Assembly (NCBI GenBank): GCA_020247055.1
Contig: JADCJL010000181.1
Span: 1-64,000, forward strand
From: Acidobacteriaceae bacterium
GTDB taxonomy: Bacteria > Acidobacteriota > Terriglobia > Bryobacterales > Bryobacteraceae
Length of the DNA stretch: 64,000 nt
Reading direction: 5' to 3'
How positions within the stretch are numbered: the stretch's first letter is position 1; each line of letters opens with the position of its first letter. The position numbers were made by a program, and so were the translations under genes. Below the pieces are notes generated by a model. That model had not been told where the DNA came from and made no database searches. It worked only from the letters and a program-made list of their open reading frames with translations. Shown one piece after another: positions 8,114 to 15,680 of this stretch.

Positions 8114-8878
8114 CTACAGATAATCAAAAAACTGGCGCTTCAACCGATGGAACACGTAGAGGCCGACAGCAAACACAAGCGTGGAGCTGAAAGCCAGTTT
8201 CAACAGCAGGGTGGAGGAGGGCGAATCGCCGTCGATCAGAATCGTCCGCAGGGCGAGGATCAGCGCCGCCAGAGGATTGAACTGATAGAGATTGGCGTAG
8301 CTCTGCGGGACGGAGTGAATGGCGTAAAAGACCGGAACCATCCAGAAAAGCAGGGTACAGGCGGACTCGACCACGTAGCGGACATCGCGAACATAAACGT
8401 CAAGGGCCGAGGTCATCAGGGTGATGCCGCAGACAAACAGGATTTCCAAGCCCCAGACCACCGGCAGCCAGAGCCAGTTCCAGTTCACGCCGCGGCCGAA
8501 CACGATGACCATCGAGAGCAGCAGACCGATCTGAATGGCCAGATGCACGCAGGTGGACAGGACCGTGGCGATCGGAACGATTTCGCGCGGAACGGGAACC
8601 CGTTTAATCAGACCGGCGTTGTTTGCCACCGAAATGGTGCCGTTCTGCCAGGCGACTGTGAAGAAATTGAAAGGCACGAGGCCGCACAGGACGAAAATCG
8701 GAAAATTTTCGATCTGATTATTTGGAAAAACAGCCGTGAAAACGAAGGTCAGCGCGCTCATCATCACGAGCGGATTCAGCAAAGACCAGAAGACGCCCAG
8801 CGACATGTTCCGGTATCGGATTTTGAAATCCTTCACGACCAGATTTTGCAGCAAAAACAGGTAATCGCCTTTCCACAT
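8114..8878 (-). CDS. Polysaccharide ABC exporter, permease subunit (Wzm/TagG-like)
   Basis: This 254-residue ABC-2 type permease begins with a cytoplasmic amphipathic stretch (LVVKDFKIRYRNMSLGVFW), typical of Wzm/TagG proteins, followed by about six membrane helices. The motif KRVPVPREIVPIATV is also characteristic. It sits immediately before the ATPase gene with no gap. The pair would export a lipid-linked glycan across the inner membrane. No glycosyltransferases flank it here, so the substrate locus must be elsewhere; the GT2 unit at 267-3563 uses a different, self-translocating mechanism. Confidence 0.9.
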   Translation of the reverse strand: MWKGDYLFLLQNLVVKDFKIRYRNMSLGVFWSLLNPLVMMSALTFVFTAVFPNNQIENFPIFVLCGLVPFNFFTVAWQNGTISVANNAGLIKRVPVPREIVPIATVLSTCVHLAIQIGLLLSMVIVFGRGVNWNWLWLPVVWGLEILFVCGITLMTSALDVYVRDVRYVVESACTLLFWMVPVFYAIHSVPQSYANLYQFNPLAALILALRTILIDGDSPSSTLLLKLAFSSTLVFAVGLYVFHRLKRQFFDYL

Positions 8879-8900
8879 CGTCTTTGTTTTCCCTTACCGC

Positions 8901-9284
8901 CTAGGACCGGGGACTTTCAATGATACCGCACCACCGGAGCAGGTTGCAGGCAACCAGGGCGAGGCCCAGGGAGATCCAGACGCGCCGGGAAACGCGCGAG
9001 AGATCGAGCGGACGGCCGGGGCGAAGGAGGCTCCAGCCGAACCAGAGCAAAAGGCCGGCCATGGCGAGGGGGGAGAGCGGGTGGTAGGCGAGCGCCTTTT
9101 GCCACTCACCGTGTCCGAGGGAGGCCATGGCGCGGGTCATGCCGCAGAGTGGGCAGACGAGGCCCGTGAGGGAGCGGAAAGGGCAAACCAGAAGACGGGG
9201 ACCGCCTTCCGGGGGATAGAGAACACAGAAGGCGAGCGCGCCGGCGGGCAGGGCGAGGGCGGCGATGCGGTCTCGCCCAGTCAT
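8901..9284 (-). CDS. DUF2752 membrane protein
   Basis: The small (127 aa) integral membrane protein has the DUF2752 hallmark CPLCGMTRA preceded by another conserved Cys (LVCPFRS), then the HPLSPLAMAG helix and a final hydrophobic segment ending in CNLLRWCG. The family function is unknown. Its ATG overlaps the stop of the upstream zinc-ribbon gene (ATGA), so the two are co-translated and may work together at the membrane. Confidence 0.85.
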   Translation of the reverse strand: MTGRDRIAALALPAGALAFCVLYPPEGGPRLLVCPFRSLTGLVCPLCGMTRAMASLGHGEWQKALAYHPLSPLAMAGLLLWFGWSLLRPGRPLDLSRVSRRVWISLGLALVACNLLRWCGIIESPRS

Positions 9285-10000
9285 TAAGCCTGGGCGCGAG
9301 CCTGGTCGATGGTCCGCTGCTCAAAGCCGAAGACTTCGTCGTAAGCCGCCACGGTGGCCGCGTGCATGACCGGCACGGCGACCAGCAGGCCGACGAAACA
9401 GGCCAACACCCCAGCGAAGACGACCACCATCTGCAGCAGCACGAAGACAAGATAGCCGCCCCAATCTTTCTTGGCGGCTTCGAGGCTGGTCTCCATGGCG
9501 GGCCAAAAATCCATACCCTTGTCAAAGATCAGCAGGAACGGGAACTGCAGGGCGGCCAGCACAAAGAAGCCCGGGATGAGGCAGAGCAGGAAGCCAATGC
9601 TCGAGAAGATCGAAACGAGGACCCCGGCCACGAGGGAGGGGACAAGGAAGTTGAACCCTTTGAAGACATCGCCGACCTCGGTCCGGCCGGCATAGGCGCG
9701 GCGCATGATGGCGTACTGGAGTCCGACGGTCATGGGCCCCTGCAAAATGAGGGGGAAGACGCCGCTGACCAGGGCGAACAGAACCGTGTGGAGAGCGAAC
9801 ATGGGCAGATCGCTCTTAACGACATCCCACCCCTGTCCGAGCCACTTGGCGCCGTCGGCTTTTTCGCAGCGGATGGCGGGCCGGGGCACGAGGGCCGCCG
9901 GGGGCGCATACTGAGGGGCGCCCTGCTGTTGAGGAGCACCGCACGACGGGCAGAAGGGAGCCTCCGCCACGATCTGAGAACCGCATCGGGAACAGAACAT
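9284..10000 (-). CDS. Zinc-ribbon membrane protein
   Basis: An N-terminal zinc ribbon (Cys3, 6, 17, 20 in CSRCG...CPSCG) leads through a Pro/Ala linker to a domain with about four to five hydrophobic helices (residues 75-225). The arrangement resembles proteins with a zinc-ribbon head and a DUF975-like or glycerophosphodiester-phosphodiesterase-type membrane domain. The role is unknown; such ribbons often mediate protein contacts. The gene is coupled to the DUF2752 gene by an ATGA overlap, and a divergent plus-strand gene starts 26 bp upstream. Confidence 0.8.
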   Translation of the reverse strand: MFCSRCGSQIVAEAPFCPSCGAPQQQGAPQYAPPAALVPRPAIRCEKADGAKWLGQGWDVVKSDLPMFALHTVLFALVSGVFPLILQGPMTVGLQYAIMRRAYAGRTEVGDVFKGFNFLVPSLVAGVLVSIFSSIGFLLCLIPGFFVLAALQFPFLLIFDKGMDFWPAMETSLEAAKKDWGGYLVFVLLQMVVVFAGVLACFVGLLVAVPVMHAATVAAYDEVFGFEQRTIDQARAQA

Positions 10001-10026
10001 GATGATTGAGCCTCGTTATATCCTAA

Positions 10027-10218
10027 ATGGCACCGATGCACAATTGGAAACTGATCGCGCAAGCCCGCGGCATTGCGGTATCCCCTGAAGAGATGGAGCG
10101 TCTGGCCGGGGTACTGGACGCGCTCGAGGCGGCGTGGGCGCCGCTGCGCGAACTGGCGCCGCACGAGACGGAACCGGCCGTGGCCTACCGCGTCTCCCGC
10201 CAGGAGCCCCGGGCATGA
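10027..10218 (+). CDS. GatC/AtzG-like small amidase partner
   Basis: This 63-residue helical protein has the pattern SPEEMERLAGVLDALEAAW followed by EPAVAYR. It resembles the GatC/AtzG family, which wraps around amidase subunits and stabilises them. It lies directly before the amidase gene and overlaps its start by 4 bp (ATGA), a classic arrangement for such partners. A second in-frame ATG at 10036 is an alternative start. TATATC precedes the gene by a few bases and may be its -10 box. GatB is absent, so this is not a tRNA amidotransferase locus. Confidence 0.7.
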   Translation: MAPMHNWKLIAQARGIAVSPEEMERLAGVLDALEAAWAPLRELAPHETEPAVAYRVSRQEPRA

Positions 10219-11600
10219 CGATTCTCGAAGCGGCCGCTCAACTGCGGGCACAGCAGACGACTTCGCGGCGCCTGACCGAGGCGTGCCTGGCCCGCATCGC
10301 GGAGTTTGATCCGCGCGTAAACTCTTTCATCACCGTGACCGGCGAGCAGGCGCTGGCGCAGGCCGACGCGGCGGACCGCGAACTGGCCGCCGGACAGGAC
10401 CGGGGGCCGCTGCACGGCATTCCCATCGCATTGAAGGATGTCTACAACACGGCGGGCATCCGCACCACGGCCGGATCGCTCTTGTTTCGAGATTATGTGC
10501 CGGAGACCGACAGCGCGGTGACCGAAAAGCTGGCGGCGGCGGGCGCGGTGATGGTGGGCAAGACCAATCTGCACGAGCTGGCTTACGGCGTGACCTCATC
10601 GAACCCGCACTTCGGGCCGGTGCGAAATCCGTGGGATCTGCACTGCGTGCCGGGCGGGTCGTCGGGTGGTTCGGCGGCGGCGGTGGCGGCGCGGATGTGT
10701 TTCATGGCCACGGGGAGCGACACGGGGGCCTCGATTCGGGTGCCGGCCGCGTTCTGCAACGCGGTGGGGCTGAAGCCGACCTACGGGCGGGTGAGCCGCC
10801 GAGGGATTCTGCCGCTCGATTTTTCGCTCGATCACATGGGGCCGATCACGTTAACGGTGCGGGATGCGGCGGCGTGTCTGCAGGTTATGGCGGGAGAGGA
10901 TCCGCTCGACGATACCTCGAGCCCGGAGCCGGTGGACGACTATATGCCGCCGGCGCGGGTTTCGCTGGCCGGCGTCCGCGTGGGCGTACCGGAAAACTTC
11001 TACTTTGACGGTATCGACCCGGCGGCGCAGACGACAACGCGGCAGATGGTACAGTTGGCGGCGGGACTGGGGGCGCAGGTGGAGGTGATCCGGGTGCCGG
11101 ACATCCTGGCGATGAACACGGCGGCGCGGGTGATTCTGCTCAGCGAGGCCTCAGCAGTGATGGAGCGGTTCCGGCACCGGCGGGCCGAGATCGGCGACGA
11201 TGTGCAGGCGATGTTCGACCAGGGACGGTTTCTCGCGGCGACGGACTACGTGAACGCCCAGCGGGCGCGACGGGTGTTCCGCGACGAGTTCCTGGCGATC
11301 TTCCGCCGGGTGGACGTGCTGTTCACGCCGATGAGTCCGACGGCGGCGCAGCCGATTGGGCAGAAGACCGTGCGGATCGGCGACGTCGACGAGGACTTCC
11401 GGCTGGCGACGACGCGGTTTGCGCGGGCGATCAATCTATTGGGCTTCCCTGCCCTGTCGCTGCCGTGCGGGTTCGACGCGCGGCGGATGCCGCTGGGGCT
11501 GCAGATTATCGCGGGGCCGTTTGAAGAGAAGCGGCTGCTCGCGGTGGCGGCGGCGCTCGAAGACGAGACGGGGTTTTACAAGCAGGAGCCGCCGCTGTAG
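10215..11600 (+). CDS. Amidase-signature family hydrolase
   Basis: The 461-residue enzyme has the full amidase-signature triad: Lys74 (IALKDVYNT), cis-Ser149 in GGSSGGSA, and nucleophile Ser173 in GSDTGASIRVP. One Gly of the usual DTGGS loop is Ala here. It should hydrolyse a carboxamide in the cytoplasm. The start was placed at 10215 because the ATG overlaps the stop of the GatC-like gene; the longer open frame is an artefact of GC-rich sequence. Similarity is to GatA/AtzE-type amidases. The substrate is unknown; biuret, allophanate or aryl amides are all possible. Confidence 0.92.
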   Translation: MTILEAAAQLRAQQTTSRRLTEACLARIAEFDPRVNSFITVTGEQALAQADAADRELAAGQDRGPLHGIPIALKDVYNTAGIRTTAGSLLFRDYVPETDSAVTEKLAAAGAVMVGKTNLHELAYGVTSSNPHFGPVRNPWDLHCVPGGSSGGSAAAVAARMCFMATGSDTGASIRVPAAFCNAVGLKPTYGRVSRRGILPLDFSLDHMGPITLTVRDAAACLQVMAGEDPLDDTSSPEPVDDYMPPARVSLAGVRVGVPENFYFDGIDPAAQTTTRQMVQLAAGLGAQVEVIRVPDILAMNTAARVILLSEASAVMERFRHRRAEIGDDVQAMFDQGRFLAATDYVNAQRARRVFRDEFLAIFRRVDVLFTPMSPTAAQPIGQKTVRIGDVDEDFRLATTRFARAINLLGFPALSLPCGFDARRMPLGLQIIAGPFEEKRLLAVAAALEDETGFYKQEPPL

Positions 11601-11637
11601 GATTGCGGGCCCGTCGATGCCCGGGGTTCTAAAGAAC

Positions 11638-11660
11638 ACGCGCACAACGGACTCGCTTCG
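11638..11660. repeat. Dispersed repeat, copy 1
   Basis: CGCACAACGGACTCGCT followed by (T/C)CGG occurs here and again at about 15592, both just downstream of a plus-strand stop codon. It could be a REP-like element or a transcript-end motif; only two copies are visible in the window. Confidence 0.45.
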
Positions 11661-11666
11661 GAGGGA

Positions 11667-11916
11667 ATGTGCAGTCGGCAGGCGATGGACCGCTCGGCTG
11701 ATTGGTTGACCTACCACGGCTCTTCCGCCGGCCTGCCCCAGAGCGGCCTACGCGTTGACGAACGCGCCGCTGGTGATCATGGACCAGGTGCTGCTGGGTA
11801 CGGCCGGGGGCGAGTTGGGAATCCGCGGGTTTCTGGCCGCCGACGATGCGCGGACGAGGCAGATGGCGTCGATTGCCATTGGGCAGGCGTTGTTTCCCTT
11901 CGGACTGCGGGAGTAG
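11667..11916 (+). pseudogene. Remnant of a PQQ-dependent dehydrogenase
   Basis: Three separate pieces read like parts of a quinoprotein dehydrogenase of about 550-700 residues. In the frame from 11667, SADWLTYHGSSAG matches the usual mature N-terminus. From 11746 a second frame reads ALTNAPLVIMDQVLLGTAGG and GIRGFLAADDART, the conserved centre. It runs straight into MASIAIGQALFPFGL and a TAG, which matches the usual C-terminus. At least two large internal deletions and a frame change are needed, so the gene is dead. The next gene (SDR at 11926) uses the same TAG inside its putative -10 box. Confidence 0.7.
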
Positions 11917-11919
11917 GCT
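11914..11919 (+). promoter_or_regulatory. Candidate leaderless -10 box (SDR)
   Basis: TAGGCT lies 6 nt before the ATG at 11926; no Shine-Dalgarno is present. Its TAG is also the last codon of the dehydrogenase remnant. Confidence 0.35.
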
Positions 11920-11925
11920 GGGTTG

Positions 11926-12690
11926 ATGCTGCAAGGAAAAACGGCGATAGTGACCGGGGCGAGCCGGGGGATTGGGCGGGCGATTGCGGAGCGGCTGGGC
12001 CGGGAGGGGGCGAACGTGCTGCTGCTGGCGCGGGATGCGGCGGCGCTGGCGGAGGTGGCGCGAGGGATTGGCCCGCGGGCGGCGTGGCTGGCGGTGGACC
12101 TGCGGGAGGCGACGGCCGCAGCGGAGGGGGTGGCGCGGGCGGTGGGCGTGTTCGGCGGCGTCGATATTGTCGTGAACAACGCGGGGGCGACCAAGAGGGG
12201 CGAATTTCTCGAGTTGACCGACGAGGACTGGGCCGATGGCTACGCGCTGAAGCTGCACGGGGCGGTGCGGTTGACGCGGGCGTCGTGGCCGGAGCTGCGG
12301 CGGCGGGGCGGGTCAGTGGTGAACATTGCCGGGACGGGCGGGCGGACGCCGGGGGCGGAGTTCACGATTGGCGGCAGCGTGAACGCGGCGGTGCTGTCGT
12401 TTACGAAGGCGCTGGCCGATGTGGGGGTGCGGGACGGGGTGCAGGTGAACGCGGTGAATCCGGGGACGGTGCGGACGGGGCGGTTTGAGAAGCGGATGGA
12501 GGCGCTGGCGGCGGCGCAGGGTTTGGCGCGGGAGGCGGTCGAGGGGGCGTTTGTGGCGCAGCAGCGGGTGACGCGGGTGGGCGAGCCGGAGGATATCGCC
12601 GGGCTGGTGGCGTTTATGGTGGGGCCGGAGGGGCGGTTTCTGCACGGGGCGCTGGTGGACATGGACGGCGGGGCGACCAAGTCGCTATGA
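11926..12690 (+). CDS. SDR-family protein lacking the catalytic Tyr-Lys pair
   Basis: The 254-residue Rossmann protein has the dinucleotide motif TGASRGIGRA and NNAG at 84-87, the hallmarks of short-chain dehydrogenases/reductases. Where the catalytic YxxxK should be, it reads GGSVN (149-153), and the preceding Ser is replaced in NIAGTGG. Similar SDRs with an Asn at the Lys position exist, so this may be a non-classical reductase or a binding protein. A TTG three bases earlier is possible, but the ATG at 11926 fits the -10 spacing. The gene overlaps the zincin gene by 4 bp (ATGA). Confidence 0.85.
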   Translation: MLQGKTAIVTGASRGIGRAIAERLGREGANVLLLARDAAALAEVARGIGPRAAWLAVDLREATAAAEGVARAVGVFGGVDIVVNNAGATKRGEFLELTDEDWADGYALKLHGAVRLTRASWPELRRRGGSVVNIAGTGGRTPGAEFTIGGSVNAAVLSFTKALADVGVRDGVQVNAVNPGTVRTGRFEKRMEALAAAQGLAREAVEGAFVAQQRVTRVGEPEDIAGLVAFMVGPEGRFLHGALVDMDGGATKSL

Positions 12691-13082
12691 GCGTGAGGGT
12701 GCCGCGCGAGGAGTTCGAGCAGATGGTGGAGCGGGCGCTGGCCGGCATTCCGGGCCGGTTTCGGAGCCGGATGGAGAACCTGTACGTGGTCGTGGAGGCG
12801 TGGGGCCCGAGCCGGGATCTGCTGGGGCTGTACGAGGGGCGGCCGTTGACCGAGCGGAGCGTGAGCGACCCGTTCGGGCAGCCGGACCGGATTCGGGTGT
12901 TTCAGCGGGCGCACGAGGAGATGGCGCGGAGCCGGGGGGAACTCGAACAGATTGTGGCCGACACGGTGTGGCACGAGGTGGGGCATTACTTCGGGCTGGA
13001 CGAGTTTGCGATTGCGCGGGTGGAGGCGAGGCGGCAGCGGTTACGGGCGCTGCGCGGGCGGGCATATAATCAGAGTCGATGA
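12687..13082 (+). CDS. Small zincin-like metallopeptidase (PF06262-like)
   Basis: This 131-residue protein carries HEVGHYFGLDE (His96, Glu97, His100), the HExxHxxG zinc site of the MMP/zincin clan. Upstream it has VFQRAHEEMARS and LEQIVADTVW, as in the small cytoplasmic proteins of the metallopeptidase family PF06262. There is no signal peptide. It is translationally coupled to the SDR gene by an ATGA overlap, and its last codons overlap the start of the DUF1080 gene. The protein substrate is unknown. Confidence 0.85.
   Translation: MSVRVPREEFEQMVERALAGIPGRFRSRMENLYVVVEAWGPSRDLLGLYEGRPLTERSVSDPFGQPDRIRVFQRAHEEMARSRGELEQIVADTVWHEVGHYFGLDEFAIARVEARRQRLRALRGRAYNQSR
13065..13070 (+). promoter_or_regulatory. 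-10 box, probably leaderless (DUF1080 gene)
   Basis: A consensus TATAAT ends 8 nt before the ATG at 13079, inside the end of the zincin gene. TTACGG at 13041-13046 is a possible -35 (18-bp spacer). Transcription would start at or near the ATG. Confidence 0.5.
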
Positions 13083-13717
13083 TGAGAACAATCTCTGTAT
13101 GCGCGCTGATGCTGGCGGCCGGGCTGAACCTTGCCGCGGCGGACAAGGTGGAAAAGGGCTTCAAGTCCCTCTGGAACGGCAAGGACTTCACGGACTGGAA
13201 GAAGGCGGCCGAGAACGAGGACACCTTCACGATCAAAGACGGGGCGATTGTGGCCAAGGGTCCGCGGGCGCACCTGTACTACGTCGGCAAGGTGGGCAAC
13301 CACGATTTCAAGGATTTTGAGCTGAAGGTGGATTGCATGACGCTGCCGGTGTCGAACGGCGGCATCTACTTCCACACGGCTTATCAGGAGAAGAGCTGGC
13401 CGGACAAGGGTTTTGAGGTGCAGGTGAACAACTCGCACGGCGACTGGCGGCGCACCGGGGGCCTCTATGCGGTGGCCGATCAGAAAGAGAAGCTGGCCGA
13501 GGACGGCAAGTGGTTTACCGAGCACATCATTGTGAAGGGCAATACGGTGAAGATCTACGTCGACGGCAAGCTGTCTTCCGAGTGGACGCAGCCGGAGGGT
13601 TGGGTGCATCCGCAGTTCAAAGACCGGAAGCTGTCGAGCGGGACGTTCGCGCTGCAGGGGCACGACCCGAAGTCGACCGTGATGTACAAGAATATCCGGG
13701 TGAAGATCCTGAAGTAA
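13079..13717 (+). CDS. Secreted DUF1080 (3-keto-disaccharide hydrolase-like) protein
   Basis: A signal peptide (MMRTISVCALMLAAGLNLAAA) precedes one DUF1080 domain, a concanavalin-like beta-sandwich. The domain includes SLWNGKDFTDWK, FTIKDGAIVA, FELKVDCM, SNGGIYFHT, GFEVQVNNSH and the final YKNIRVKIL strand. Members are assigned to hydrolysis of 3-keto-glycosides or to glucan binding; many are abundant in Solibacter-like acidobacteria. Location is probably the periplasm. The gene starts within the last codons of the zincin gene but has its own TATAAT. A second DUF1080 domain is fused to a hydrolase at 27233-29026. Confidence 0.88.
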   Translation: MMRTISVCALMLAAGLNLAAADKVEKGFKSLWNGKDFTDWKKAAENEDTFTIKDGAIVAKGPRAHLYYVGKVGNHDFKDFELKVDCMTLPVSNGGIYFHTAYQEKSWPDKGFEVQVNNSHGDWRRTGGLYAVADQKEKLAEDGKWFTEHIIVKGNTVKIYVDGKLSSEWTQPEGWVHPQFKDRKLSSGTFALQGHDPKSTVMYKNIRVKILK

Positions 13718-13725
13718 GCGGCGGG

Positions 13726-13754
13726 TTGCAATTCGGCCGGAAGGAAGGTAGACT
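13726..13754 (+). promoter_or_regulatory. Promoter of rplU-rpmA
   Basis: TTGCAA (13726-13731) and TAGACT (13749-13754) are separated by 17 bp. The predicted leader of about 95 nt contains a GCGCAC-TC-GTGCGC hairpin (13766-13779). Confidence 0.6.
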
Positions 13755-13812
13755 GATATTTTGCGGCGCACTCGTGCGCTTGCGCGGGATGCGCCAGTTT
13801 GATTCCTTCCGG
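13737..13812. repeat. Perfect 10-bp inverted repeat across the rplU promoter and leader
   Basis: CCGGAAGGAA (13737-13746) and TTCCTTCCGG (13803-13812) are exact reverse complements. The first arm lies between the predicted -35 and -10, the second in the leader. If the promoter call is right the arms cannot pair in RNA, so a DNA-level operator is possible. If transcription begins upstream, they form a long-range leader stem. Confidence 0.5.
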
Positions 13813-13856
13813 TCGCACCAAGTCCCGATGGTAATTCAACGAGAACGAGGACAGTC

Positions 13857-14168
13857 ATGTACGCAGTTATTGAGACCGGCAGCAAGCAGTATCGGGTAGC
13901 TCCGGGCGAGACCGTCAGAGTAGAGACGCTTCCGGGCAACGTCAATGACTCGGTGGAGTTTGGCCGGGTGGTGGCTTTCGTCGGCGACGATGGCGCCGTG
14001 AAGACCGGGGCTGAGGCCGCCGGGGTGAAGGTGACCGGGAAGATTGTCGACCAGGATCGTGGGCCGAAGGTCATCGTGTTCAAGTTTAAGCGCAAGAAGC
14101 AGTACAAGCGCACCATCGGCCACCGGCAGAACTATTCGGCCGTTAAGATCGAAGCCATTCAGGCGTAA
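13857..14168 (+). CDS. rplU: 50S ribosomal protein L21
   Basis: The 103-residue protein begins [14 protein letters not shown] and ends in the basic [16 protein letters not shown] region, both diagnostic for L21, which binds 23S rRNA. It has the usual length. The ATG follows GAGGACAG. It is the first gene of rplU-rpmA, driven by the promoter at 13726-13754 with a structured leader that may mediate feedback control. Confidence 0.99.
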   Translation: MYAVIETGSKQYRVAPGETVRVETLPGNVNDSVEFGRVVAFVGDDGAVKTGAEAAGVKVTGKIVDQDRGPKVIVFKFKRKKQYKRTIGHRQNYSAVKIEAIQA

Positions 14169-14185
14169 GGAAGTCAGAGTAAACC

Positions 14186-14455
14186 ATGGCATCAAAAAAA
14201 GGCTTAGGCTCCAGTAAAAACGGGCGCGATTCTAATGCGCAGCGATTGGGTGTGAAGCGCTTCGGCGGCGAGGTGGTCCCTGGCGGCTCCATTCTCGTAC
14301 GGCAGCGCGGGACACCCTACAAGGCCGGCTTGAACGTAGGCCGCGGCAAGGACGATACCCTGTTTGCCTGCATCACGGGCATTGTCGAGTTCCGGGACCG
14401 GGGCCGGATGGGTAAGTTTGTTTCGATCAAGCCCCTTCCCGCTGAAGCGAATTAA
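14186..14455 (+). CDS. rpmA: 50S ribosomal protein L27
   Basis: This 89-residue protein carries the L27 hallmarks [16 protein letters not shown] and [10 protein letters not shown]. The N-terminal tail, which reaches the peptidyl-transferase centre, begins directly at Met-Ala without the Firmicutes-type cleavable extension. It follows rplU by 17 bp and is closed by an intrinsic terminator at 14479, so rplU and rpmA form a two-gene transcript. Confidence 0.99.
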   Translation: MASKKGLGSSKNGRDSNAQRLGVKRFGGEVVPGGSILVRQRGTPYKAGLNVGRGKDDTLFACITGIVEFRDRGRMGKFVSIKPLPAEAN

Positions 14456-14478
14456 CATTTTCCGCAAAGGATCAAAAC

Positions 14479-14513
14479 AGAAGCCGCCCCTCCGAGGGCG
14501 GCTTCTTTATTTG
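14479..14513 (+). terminator. Intrinsic terminator after rpmA
   Basis: AGAAGCCGCCC (14479-14489) and GGGCGGCTTCT (14496-14506) form an 11-bp perfect stem with a 6-nt loop, followed by a T-rich run. It separates rpmA from obg, whose ATG is only 13 nt further. Confidence 0.9.
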
Positions 14514-14526
14514 TTGGCTGTTTTTT

Positions 14527-15576
14527 ATGTTTATTGATGAAGTAAAGATCTATGTGAAGGCCGGCGACGGCGGCAACGGCTGTATGGCGTTTCGCCGGGA
14601 GAAGTTTGTGCCGCGCGGCGGCCCGAGCGGCGGCGATGGCGGACGGGGCGGCAACGTCATTCTGGTGGCGAGCGAGCATCGGAACACGCTGCTCGAACTG
14701 CGTTTTAATCCTGAGCACAAAGCCGAGCGGGGACGCCACGGCGAGGGTTCCAACTGCTCGGGCCGGCACGGGGCGGACCGGGAGGTGGACGTTCCGGTAG
14801 GTACGGTGGTCTACGACTGGCATACGGGCGAGCAGATTTACGACCTCACGAAGGCCGGCGAGCGGTTTGTAATCGCCAAGGGGGGGCGCGGGGGACGCGG
14901 GAACCAGCATTTTGCGACGCCGTCGCACCAGGCGCCAACCGAACACGAGCCGGGTTCGCCGGGTGAGGAGAAGACGCTGCGGCTGGAGCTGAAGATTCTG
15001 GCCGACGTCGGGCTGGTGGGCTTCCCGAACGCCGGCAAATCGACGCTGATTTCGCGCATTTCCGCGGCGCGGCCGAAGATTGCCGACTATCCGTTTACGA
15101 CGCTCGAACCGCAGTTGGGCGTGGTGCCGATGCCGGACGAGCGGAGCTTTGTGGTAGCCGACATCCCGGGGCTGATCGAGGGCGCGCACGAGGGGCACGG
15201 CCTGGGCATTCAGTTTCTGAAGCACATTGAGCGGACGCGGGTGCTCGTGCACATGGTGGACGTGAGCGATGTGACCGGACGGGACCCGCGCAGCGACTTC
15301 GAAATCATCCTGAACGAACTGGCCAGTTTCAGCGACGAACTGCCGAAGAAGCCGATGCTGGTGGTGGCGAGTAAGGTGGACGCGGCGCAGGATCCGGAGC
15401 GCATTGCGGCCGTCAAGGCGATTGCCGCTGAGCACGATATGCCGTTTCTGCAGATTTCGAGCGCGACGGGCGAGGGGCTGGAGCAGTTGAAGTTCCTGCT
15501 CGCCGCGATCGTACATCCCCCGAAAGAGGAAGAGCAGCCGGAAGAGGGCGAGTACCGGCCGTTTGAGCGGCTGTAG
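14527..15576 (+). CDS. obg: Obg/CgtA GTPase
   Basis: The 349-residue GTPase for 50S assembly and stress control has the Gly-rich Obg fold ([17 protein letters not shown] and [10 protein letters not shown]). It is followed by a G domain with GFPNAGKST (G1), [12 protein letters not shown] (G3) and SKVD in place of the usual NKxD (G4). The C-terminal OCT domain of Firmicutes is absent; an acidic tail follows instead. The start is fixed by the canonical [16 protein letters not shown]. The ATG sits just after the rpmA terminator and has no Shine-Dalgarno, so how it is expressed is unclear. Confidence 0.98.
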   Translation: MFIDEVKIYVKAGDGGNGCMAFRREKFVPRGGPSGGDGGRGGNVILVASEHRNTLLELRFNPEHKAERGRHGEGSNCSGRHGADREVDVPVGTVVYDWHTGEQIYDLTKAGERFVIAKGGRGGRGNQHFATPSHQAPTEHEPGSPGEEKTLRLELKILADVGLVGFPNAGKSTLISRISAARPKIADYPFTTLEPQLGVVPMPDERSFVVADIPGLIEGAHEGHGLGIQFLKHIERTRVLVHMVDVSDVTGRDPRSDFEIILNELASFSDELPKKPMLVVASKVDAAQDPERIAAVKAIAAEHDMPFLQISSATGEGLEQLKFLLAAIVHPPKEEEQPEEGEYRPFERL

Positions 15577-15590
15577 CTTCTGAGGATCGC

Positions 15591-15668
15591 GCACAACGGA
15601 CTCGCTCCGGCCCGGCGGGTGGGGCGAGTTCCTCGCCCGTTGGTGCCGCGCCGAAGCGGCCTGTGCGC
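15591..15668. repeat. Dispersed repeat copy 2 with nested hairpins
   Basis: GCGCACA (15591-15597) and TGTGCGC (15662-15668) bracket a second perfect hairpin, GGGCGAG (15622-15628) with CTCGCCC (15632-15638). The left arm begins the motif shared with 11638-11660. It lies between convergent obg and the PBP gene and may serve as a bidirectional transcript end, although T-tracts are missing. Confidence 0.5.
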
Positions 15669-15680
15669 TACCGGCGGTAA

